Shown here piece after piece: positions 17,575-25,194 of a stretch of 25,194 nucleotides of DNA. The translations under genes were made by a program, and so were the position numbers. Every line of letters starts with the position of its first letter. The stretch's first letter is position 1. Source of the stretch: Elysia marginata (taxonomy: Eukaryota > Mollusca > Gastropoda > Plakobranchidae); contig BMAT01007387.1 of the NCBI GenBank assembly GCA_019649035.1, positions 18,224 through 43,417 on the forward strand. Direction: 5' to 3'. The notes below the pieces were generated by a model that was not told the DNA's origin, made no database searches, and saw nothing but the letters and a program-made list of their open reading frames with translations.

Positions 17575-17870
17575 AGTCCCTTTGTTACTCAGCGCAACTG
17601 TGTCGCCACATGAGCAGCGGGAATAATGCCCCAGAGGACCAGTACATCTGAAAACCGCTTTAAACCCATGTGCTGGGCGATGCAGACACATATCACAAAT
17701 TCAAGCATTGCTTGTAGCTGGGTAGGCTTCCCATTTTACAGGTGGGTGGACCGGTAAAAGGTAGGATAAATTGTTTTCCCAAGGCGATAGCAAAATGTTA
17801 TTGTCGGTAATCTAATCTACAACTACCGGATCACGAGTCCAAAGCGCTAACCACTTTGCCATGCTGGACT
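17575..17870 (-). mobile_element. tRNA-related SINE, A box kept, B box lost
   Basis: The minus strand reads GCATGGCAAAGTGGTTAGCG then CTTTGGACTCGTGATCCGG. TGGCAAAGTGG (17861-17851) fits the A-box consensus exactly and the rest mimics an anticodon arm. A proper B box does not follow. The downstream body has CCTGTAAAATGGGAAGCC and similar SINE-like sequence. Extent is approximate. Confidence 0.5.
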
Positions 17871-17880
17871 AAGTAATCTA

Positions 17881-19355
17881 GTTTAAAGTAAACCTGGTTA
17901 GTTTCTGACAGCTATTGCAACGATATCAAAGAACGAAAATATGACCAGTTACTGTGATAAGCTGTGACGAATAGAAAGCCAAACTTGGTTGTCGCTAGGA
18001 CACTAGCTAAATAAAATTCAGGCAGTTTTCATTAAAACCAAACATTATCATTAACTATTGAGTTATTTTCTGCTCTCTAGCACTAGAAACAGTTTCAGTT
18101 TTTCAAAGAATGTGCAATATGTACGTCTACAAAAGAGTAGGCCTTAACACACATAATGAGCAAATTTGCTGACTCAAAAGTGCATTTGTTCATTATATAG
18201 AAAAAGATCCAGCTTTCAGTTTCGCTTCTACAAGTAGTTTGTTGAAAACAAGGTGGGTTTGCATTAGTTTGCTCTATAAAAGTTGGTTTTTGAAGGTTGA
18301 ACTTAAAGAAGAGAAAAAAGGGGATTTTCCACTTCTTTGAGGGCAAGGGCTTGTTGGGTCCAAGCCTGTTAGACACTAGGTCTACTGTAGCACATGATAA
18401 AATACAACTGTCTCAGAGACAACAACAAAACCTGTTATAGTTATACATGTATAGCTTTTAACAATGGAAATAAATTATTACCATGCAAAATGTACTAACA
18501 ATGATGATAATGACAACACATGTAAAAGCAACAGTACAGAACGGCCAGTTATCTCAGTTTAAAAAAAGTTCCATTTATGTGATTTACACTGAAGGAAAAA
18601 AGAAAGACATTGACTACAAAAAATTTAAAAGTTTCCTATCGGCTTCACCGTAAGTTTACACCAAAAAAAAAACCAGACAAAAACAACCCCCCCCCCCCCA
18701 AAAGAAACAAGAACAAAAAAACCTGAGGACATTTTATATGCATGTATGTCCCTTACAATCTTTTATTTTTTTATAAATTATATAAAAATTTAACGGCCCT
18801 TTAATTTACAGTAATTTATACTTTTCAACGTTGCTTCCCCTGTTGAATGCAATGCAGTGATCACCTAACATACATGTGTACCTGCTAGATTTTAGTGCAT
18901 ACCACACATGCACAAAATATGCATGTATGTATAGTATACATGCAGTAAAACCTATCATAACGCATGTTTGAGGCAAATATTGAAATAATACACACTAAAT
19001 AATATAAGAAAAAGAGATATTTCAAAATTGTATAGCATAGATAAAGTAGGAAAAAATGCTCCTTAGAGATAGAGACAAACTGATTACACTTAGAGTGTGA
19101 TGATTTGAAGAGAAAAGCTAGATCTATCGCCAATAAATTTGAATTATTTTTGTGCTTGGCCTGAAACACTCTATCTCCATTAACTACTACAACTGCTGAC
19201 AGCTAACTGCGTAGCTGAAAACTCTCAATCGGCAACAAGAACCAAGTCAAGCAAGAGTGGGTAGCTCGAATGACAGATTCAAAGGTTAGATACTTGATTC
19301 CCAGTAACTCACTCCCAGTTTTGTAACTAAATGGTGTAAAAGCAGCTTTCAATAA
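17881..19355. other. Intergenic, AT-rich
   Basis: It holds a 13-base C run (18687-18699) and a lone mariner-type terminus CAGTAAAACCTATCATAACG at about 18948-18967 without a visible partner. No genes were recognised. Confidence 0.5.
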
Positions 19356-19359
19356 ATTA

Positions 19360-19595
19360 ATATGTTAAAATAAACAGCTATTAATCATGTTCAACATGTT
19401 AAAATAAAAAGCCTTCAGTAGCATTCAAAATGTGAAACGAAACAGTCTTCAATCATGTTCAATATATAAAATAAACAGTCTTCAATCATGTTCGGTAAAA
19501 TAAACGACTTCAATCATGTTCAATATGTAAAATAAACAGTCTTCAATCATGTTCCGTAAAATAAACGACTTCAATCATGTTCAACACAAGCAATC
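19360..19595. repeat. Higher-order tandem repeat, 61-bp dimer of about 33 + 28 bp
   Basis: Subunits share TAAAATAAAC..CTTCAATCATGTTC. A longer form ends CAATATG and a shorter one has GACTTCAATCATGTTC(C/G)G. The dimer recurs exactly 61 bp apart (19461 and 19522; 19495 and 19556). Older, more diverged subunits extend left to about 19360. Confidence 0.85.
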
Positions 19596-19599
19596 TTCA

Positions 19600-20780
19600 G
19601 TTTAACATGTAGCCTTTACTCATGCACACATAATATGATAACCACTTTTTTTTTCAGTAGTATATGTTTTCTTATCAGAATTGACCACTTTTTCGGAGCC
19701 TAATCTTTTATTGTAAGCATAACATTGGTGGAAGGAAATTTAACAAGAACATCTACAGCAGTTCCTCATTAAACTCTACTACGGTCAATTTTCAATACAC
19801 TTGATTTGTTGGTTTTTTTTGTGTCACATGCTCATAAAAAGGTAAAGACTTGCAAACAACTCAACTTTTCACCTTCGTTAGTGTTAGAGATTCTGTTCCC
19901 TGGAGGTTGATTTATGCAGAGTTGACTTTAATAACAAAATATAACAAAATTGCTCTTACAAACAAAAGGCATCGAGAAATGAATAGAAATCTACGAACCC
20001 TGTAGCACCTAGTAAGAAAGATTTGGTCATAACTTTGACAGGGTAGATGGGAATAACAAAATGTGGTAATATGATGAAATCAATTGAAAAAGCTTTAAAA
20101 AATCACACCGAGGAATCAAGCACAGTGAGTGTCTCATTGGCTAAGGAAGATGTGCAATGATGACAAAGCTTTGACTCAAATCTTGATGATAATGAAACAA
20201 ATCAATGATACCTACTCCAACAAGCTCTTATAACTCTAAACTCTTATACATTACTATCCCATTCTCAAGCAGCCAAAGATAACCATAATAAGTAACAGCA
20301 ATTTTTCCGAAATAGACATGCAAGTAGAAAAGAACTCTTGAAAATCCAATATACCTGGTAACAGGAATGGTGGTACCAAAGCAAACTTCTGTTATATCAA
20401 AGCCCTGTTAAACCAGGTGTGCTAAAAATAGAAAGACCTTGAACCAACTTAATCTCTGGTTTGGTTTGTCTCACCATCTCTTTCATAACCACATGAGTAA
20501 TCTTGTCCCCCTCCTAAAATCAAACTTTTTAATAGAGACAAAACTGAAAAAGGAAAAAAATTGAGACTGGAAAAAGCCTTGTTGTAAAAGGATCCCTTTT
20601 TATATGAGGATCTATTAATATTATAGATGGTTTCCATCCACTGTAAATATTTCTGATGGTACATTTAGAGACTTCTTTATGCATACTAGACACTGATAAA
20701 ACAATGTCAAATTGGCATCACTGTGGTTTGTTTCTCTTATGTTGTGATGAGAACTTTTCTCTGTCAATCTACATTAGACA
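19600..20780. other. Intergenic, nothing recognised
   Basis: AT-rich with no supportable exon, RNA gene or element. Confidence 0.5.
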
Positions 20781-20787
20781 GGCAGTA

Positions 20788-20934
20788 CAGTGGACCTGAA
20801 ATCTAACAAGCTTGTTGAAGTCAAGATTTGAGAAAATATGGTCTCTTTAAAGTAACCCAAAACTAACAAAATGAGAGAGAATTCAACACAATCAACCTTG
20901 TTTATAATTCATTTGAGATTAAAAGGGTCCACTG
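20788..20934. mobile_element. Tc1/mariner-type mini-MITE, 147 bp
   Basis: CAGTGGACC at the left end is mirrored by GGTCCACTG at the right end. TA borders each side (20786-20787 and 20935-20936). The interior is AT-rich and non-coding. Confidence 0.65.
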
Positions 20935-20939
20935 TATTG

Positions 20940-22140
20940 ACAAAGACAAAGCAAAATATCTGTATAGCTCGTGATTAAAAAAAAAATTCAACTCAGCTAT
21001 ACAGTGTTTCATGGTCTTAACCACATAATGACAAAAATTATTTCTTTTTTGCGGTTTATATAATTAAACTTTAAATGCGTTTCTTTGCATCGGAGGACTT
21101 CTCAACAAAACATTGAAGTTCCTGACTTTTACACAGCCAATTTGCCTTGATAGGCCATGATCTACAGTTATTTTGTACACATCAACATATGAATAACATG
21201 CGTAAAAGTTTGCTGCGGAATAAATGACAAATTTGTAAATGACAAATAGGCCTATATGATAATCATGAATAATTTTCTTGTAATAAAATAAACAATCAAA
21301 TCCTTCATATACCCCACAACATTGTTCACAATAATAAAATATCCACACACAAGTTAATGAATGGTTTCACTTTGACTAGTGCACACTGATGAAGAAATTC
21401 TTAAGCCACTAACAGTAGGCAATATCAAACGTTTTTGTATTTCAAATATCACTGAGACAAAAAAATCTGATAATTTGTATTTCTCACGAATTAAGACTGA
21501 TAATTAAACTCCTCAAAACTTAGGGGGAGTCGCCCCTCATCTAATTGTTAGTCCTGTGCGTAGTTATGTAAGTGTCTTACACGTTTTTATTTTTTTGTTT
21601 GACGAAGGCATAAAGCTGATAGCTCACTTGTTTCGTCACTATTTTTAGAGCTAAAATATATACCTTATTTGAAAAAATTTGACTCCATAACAAATGCACT
21701 TTGATTTGAATGAAAAATTTTAACTTTTAGATCAAGAAAGTGAAGCTTTATATACTTGAAGATACTACTAATGTACTACTCATATATCAAAGATGCTGAT
21801 TATTCATCCTTCTCCTTGGCCCTGCTTCTTTTTCTGAATCTTTCTCTCTTTCTATGATCTGATCTCTATGATGCCATCTCCCTCTCTAGAGATTTCTCTA
21901 TCTCAGTACACCACTGCTACAGAGCTTAATGCACCGTCGTGTTTGGATTGTTTATACTTCGCAGAAACAAGCTTTCACTTTGAATTATCATTAAATTGAG
22001 CTATCACTATCAGTACACACGTGTATACATTATAAAAGAAAAAGAGATGGAGTCTGCTTAGGGTTAGCACTGTTTCACATAAAGTTTGGATTAGGTTTTA
22101 GATCCTTTTTTATGTTTATTATGTCACTGCTTAATATAAA
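20940..22140. other. Intergenic, nothing recognised
   Basis: No coding or RNA gene was found. A TAGGCCTA palindrome lies at 21247-21254. Confidence 0.5.
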
Positions 22141-22159
22141 CTTTTTAGTCGTGCCCAGA

Positions 22160-22266
22160 GGGGTTTATCTTAACAAGATTCCACTGTAAATCTGGTAATC
22201 TGAACATAGTTTGAATTGACTACACATTCAGATTATCCACGTTTGAATAATGTAGACTCCATTGTA
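22160..22266. mobile_element. Mariner-type element ends, probably decayed
   Basis: Two right-end-like termini, AAGATTCCACTG|TA (ending 22186) and TAGACTCCATTG|TA (ending 22264), lie 78 bp apart. Between them is a partial inverted repeat (GGTAATCTGAA against TTCAGATTATCC). No matching left end was found for the first. The second may bound a small decayed MITE. Confidence 0.35.
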
Positions 22267-22269
22267 CTC

Positions 22270-23018
22270 AACACACATAGAGAAATTTGTCAGAAGTACA
22301 CTATGCCTCAACATTAGTCTAATCATGTTACGATGTATCCCACTCCTTAGGCCTCAGGAAATAATTTTACAATAAAACTACAATACAATTTCACAAAAGT
22401 TTTTAACATGGGTGTAAGCAGATCACAGGTGAAAAGCCTTTGATGCTTACAGCTAGACATCCCTCATGCATTAAAAAGCATGCTACTTGGCAGTTGTAAT
22501 GAGTATTCTTGGTTTTATTATCAGGTAGTAATATCGTGACAAAACTGCTTTGAGATATTGAGATAATTTATAGATTGACAGAAAATTCCAGCCATTATAA
22601 TTTTAAAAAAGGAAATTTTACTAGAACCCCTCATGTTTAGTGGTGGTCAGTGCAATGACCTTTACATGAAAAGAGTCTTAGATTGGTACGTTTTGGAATC
22701 TACAAAATATCAATTGGAAACTATTGAATATAATAAGGAAGGCAGCTTTTTAATAGGTATTAGGATTGGGAACAATTACCATCTATGTTCAGCACCTCAG
22801 AAGGCTACTTGTAAGCAGGTGCTGATTTTGTTTTTATAATTTAACTCATGAAAAAAATTTGAGGTGCTTTACTAAATACTAAAAAAAAGCTGAAATTCTA
22901 AATAAAAAAAAAAAAGCTAAAATGAGATTCCATCTGAAAGGTTCAAATCCCTGTTCTTAACTTGGTGTGAAATTATCAATTTAGCAAATATCTAATTTAC
23001 AACTCGAACTGTTTTTTT
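22270..23018. other. 3' flank and probable 3' UTR of the zinc-finger gene
   Basis: If the AATAAA at 22514-22519 is used, the part from there to 23018 is untranslated mRNA. No other feature is supported. Confidence 0.4.
22514..22519 (-). terminator. Candidate polyadenylation signal of the zinc-finger gene
   Basis: This is the nearest AATAAA I found on the minus strand downstream of the zinc-finger stop codon, implying a 3' UTR of about 500 bases. Weaker variants (TATAAA near 22570, ATAAAA near 22835) lie closer. Confidence 0.35.
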
Positions 23019-24575
23019 TTACAAACTCTGAAGATGATAGGACATATTATCTTTCTCATGCTTGGCTTTATGCTTATACAACGTGCTTGGATCAGAAAAT
23101 CTTTTCCCACAATGGTTACACTGATATGGTTTCTCCCCAGTGTGGACTCTTCTATGAATATCCAAACAGTTTTTTTGCACAAACCCTTTACCACAAAAGT
23201 CGCACTGAAATGGTTTCTGTCCTGTGTGAATGATGTAGTGTCGTTTTAAGTTACCAGGCAAGCTAAAAGAAAGACTACAGAGGTTACATTTGTAAGCTTT
23301 CACCTTGGTGTGGACAAGCTCGTGCTGCTGCAAACTCTGGCGACTCGAGAGGTATTTCGAACAAATATCACATTTAAAAATTCTGTCTGCATCAGAGACC
23401 CTTTTCTGCCGTGGCTGAGTCTCCCTTCGACGGTCGCCAGGTGTTCTGTGGCGATGCCTCACAGCAGGTCTGTCCTCCGGATTCATATGAACTTTAACGT
23501 GCTGTTTGAGAGATGCCTTGCGCTTGAATCCTTTCCCGCAGACTTCGCATATGAAGGAATCTTGTGTGGAGTGTATAAGTTTATGGTTTGGTAGAGCGTT
23601 CCTTCGCACTGTCTTTCCACAAATATCACACTCTGCCATTTTAATGACCACATTATGAGCACTCCTCTCTTCAGCCGTATGATCAAGATAGTGAGATTCT
23701 CGACCAAGAATACTTCGACATATTTTTCCACATATCCTGCACTTATAACCAGGACATTCACCCCCATGCTTCTCATACACATGTTTCTTCTTATCTAGTG
23801 AAGTGAGAAACTTTTCTCCACAAGAGTCACAGTTATGAAGTTTTATACCCATGTGGATATTCATATGGTACCTCACTTTTCGAACTGCCGTGTAAAACTT
23901 TGGGCAAAGGTTACAATAAAATATTTTTTGAATATCACTGTGTACACACGGAGGCTTTCCTTCTTCACCACCAGTGTTAGATTTCCCCCCCTCAGGTTTG
24001 TAGATTGCGTCCTTTGTTGCAAAGTGCATACCGCATGTTTTACACTGAAACCCAGACTGATACTTCATGATGTCTATGGCTCTGGATGAAAGTTTCCCAT
24101 GTGTACATGAAACCACCGACGTTCGGCACCTGTAGCCTTTGCCACACACGTCACATGTATAAGGTTTGTTGCCAATATGGGACTTCATGTGCGAGACCAT
24201 ACCTTGTCGAGTTGTCAGCACACTGTTACATAAGTCACATTTCAACAATGGAGCTCCTGTGTGAGCTTTGATGTGGTTCTGATAATCTTTAAAGCTATCA
24301 AACCCCTCACCACATGTTTCACATGGGAAAAATTTCATCCCAGGATGATATTTACGCATGTGATAAAAGCGGCTGTGGATTTTTTCTCCACAAATACGAC
24401 ACTTGTTTGTACCAACTGTGGGGGTCTGGGTCTGCATTGATGTAACCAGGTCATTCAGAGCCTCAGTCTGCTGAGCTTCCAGAGTGTTTTCACTGTCTCT
24501 CTTGGCTCCGCTGCTGGTAGTGGCAGGCCCTGCAACCTGTGAGGTTTCTTCACTGCTGTAGTAATCATCTGGCAT
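23019..24575 (-). CDS. Poly-C2H2 zinc-finger protein (12 intact and 2 degenerate fingers)
   Basis: Counting from Met at 24575 the protein has 518 residues. The acidic/serine N-terminus (DDYYSSEET) lacks a KRAB, BTB or ZAD domain. Intact fingers (first Cys to last His) are at 59-77, 85-105, 113-133, 221-241, 249-270, 279-299, 316-335, 343-363, 402-422, 430-450, 458-478 and 486-506. Two remnants lie at about 141-161 and 178-212. A basic linker (364-401) separates the last four fingers, which carry TGQKP/TGEKP linkers and are the likeliest DNA-binding set. Inferred role: nuclear DNA-binding regulator. The frame stays open upstream to 24710, but a pyrimidine tract ending CATGCCAG at 24569-24570 is a good acceptor, so this may be the terminal exon starting at 24568 with phase 1. 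The stop is at 23021-23019. Confidence 0.92.
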   Translation of the reverse strand: MPDDYYSSEETSQVAGPATTSSGAKRDSENTLEAQQTEALNDLVTSMQTQTPTVGTNKCRICGEKIHSRFYHMRKYHPGMKFFPCETCGEGFDSFKDYQNHIKAHTGAPLLKCDLCNSVLTTRQGMVSHMKSHIGNKPYTCDVCGKGYRCRTSVVSCTHGKLSSRAIDIMKYQSGFQCKTCGMHFATKDAIYKPEGGKSNTGGEEGKPPCVHSDIQKIFYCNLCPKFYTAVRKVRYHMNIHMGIKLHNCDSCGEKFLTSLDKKKHVYEKHGGECPGYKCRICGKICRSILGRESHYLDHTAEERSAHNVVIKMAECDICGKTVRRNALPNHKLIHSTQDSFICEVCGKGFKRKASLKQHVKVHMNPEDRPAVRHRHRTPGDRRRETQPRQKRVSDADRIFKCDICSKYLSSRQSLQQHELVHTKVKAYKCNLCSLSFSLPGNLKRHYIIHTGQKPFQCDFCGKGFVQKNCLDIHRRVHTGEKPYQCNHCGKRFSDPSTLYKHKAKHEKDNMSYHLQSL

Positions 24576-24710
24576 GGATAAAGAATAGTGGTGAGAGGGG
24601 GGTTTGGGGAAATTCAAACAAACTTGGTCTCTATATAAATATTTCGAACATAAATTGGCTTTAGTTGTGTACAATTTTATGCCAAAGAGCTTATCTAAGA
24701 TCACTAACAT

Positions 24711-25194
24711 CTCTGTCTATCTCATATTCTTAGAGCTTATAACCCCGCCCCTCCTTTAACCTCTTAGCTGCTAATATAATGGAAACAATAAACAAAAGCT
24801 GAATTTTGAACCAAAATACTGGTTATAGACCAAAATAATTTTTACTGCCCAAATGGGCTTCTTCTTGGACTAGAAGTTCCCCCAAAAAACTTGGCTAAAC
24901 CCACATCTGTTAGAACCAAATTGATCCTTGCAAGCCATAGAAATTAGTTTTAAGAGGGATACCAACGCAGGTATTTTCAGCATTATCAGTCTACATTTCT
25001 ACACTTTTTATATTTTTGAAGCAAAATTGAAAATTGTCTTGCCTTTGCAATTACAAACATCAATCATGCTGCTTCTTGAGTCAGGAAAGCCCAGACAATT
25101 TCCTTTCTTAAAGTAGACCGAGGCAACTTGCCAAGTCTAGTTCTTTGGAACATTTTTGCCATATCAATGGTAAAAGACAACAGATAAGCTTTTT
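24711..25194. other. Upstream flank or intron of the zinc-finger gene
   Basis: Apart from the GC-box/TATA pair no firm feature is seen. No exon with an NRF1-type motif is visible, so any such exon would lie beyond the window. Confidence 0.4.
24737..24751 (-). promoter_or_regulatory. GC box and TATA-like pair upstream of the zinc-finger gene
   Basis: On the minus strand GGGGCGGGG (24751-24743) runs straight into TTATAA (24742-24737). A start about 30 bases further on would fall near 24710, leaving about 135 bases before the Met at 24575. This would make the gene intronless. It competes with the reading in which 24568 is a splice acceptor and the promoter lies beyond the window. Confidence 0.25.

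Noticed and set aside
18095..19169. Minus-strand frames of 93-94 codons
   Set aside because: The composition is Phe/Leu/Ile/Tyr-rich as expected from AT-rich noncoding DNA, and no domain or splice context was found.
21064..21348. Minus-strand 94-codon frame with several Cys and Tyr residues
   Set aside because: No signal peptide, spacing pattern or homologous motif could be seen. It is probably chance.
24576..24710. Upstream 45 codons of the zinc-finger frame (starting MLVILDK)
   Set aside because: The stretch contains a pyrimidine-rich tract ending in CAG and reads like intron or 5' UTR. A Met at 24575 or a splice at 24568 is more plausible.
1..25194. CRISPR arrays, operons or bacterial mobile elements
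   Set aside because: The tandem repeats lack spacer architecture, and gene structure, splice sites and repeats are all eukaryotic.

Overview
The window is eukaryotic: AT-rich, with multi-exon genes, GT-AG introns, tRNA-derived SINE sequence, small inverted-repeat transposons and many simple repeats. Two base-level habits suggest a mollusc, probably a heterobranch gastropod: clusters of AGATCTAGATCT-type words and scattered TAGGCCTA palindromes. That assignment is inference from pattern memory, not a search result. No bacterial features are present.

Two protein-coding genes can be supported, both on the minus strand. The left gene starts near 10968 and runs leftwards out of the window. Five exons can be read (10966-11150 approx., 7044-7106, 5644-5805, 4867-4968, 797-860), and all their reading phases agree. 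It encodes a divergent copy of the middle region of nuclear respiratory factor 1 (NRF1/Ewg): a DLPPITLD motif, then KPAWWPPDVQW, then a helix with CYSYHG..DLL. The NRF1 DNA-binding domain is absent, because translation begins just before this module. A candidate promoter with an ETS site and a CRE lies directly upstream of exon 1.

The right gene (23019-24575) is a poly-C2H2 zinc-finger protein with 12 intact fingers and 2 degenerate ones, all on one large terminal exon. Its likely splice acceptor has the same phase (phase 1) as the last visible donor of the left gene. The two may be members of one family in which an NRF1-type protein-interaction module is placed before a zinc-finger array, comparable in layout to KRAB or ZAD zinc-finger proteins. 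This is inference.

The rest is introns and intergenic DNA. Left part (860-4866, one intron): a three-copy 39-bp tandem repeat, a degraded 188-bp tandem array, a lysine-rich possible alternative last exon, AGATCT clusters and a 1.09-kb inverted-repeat transposon. Middle (5000-10960): a 391-bp Tc1/mariner-type element, microsatellites and a second AGATCT cluster. Upstream of the left gene (11200-19700): a 42-bp-period minisatellite, three CACGTG boxes, a 42-bp perfect foldback with 8-bp target duplication, a SINE carrying a long hairpin, a possible LTR, a second SINE and a 61-bp higher-order repeat. Right part (19700-23000): a 147-bp mariner-type MITE, lone mariner ends and the 3' flank of the zinc-finger gene.
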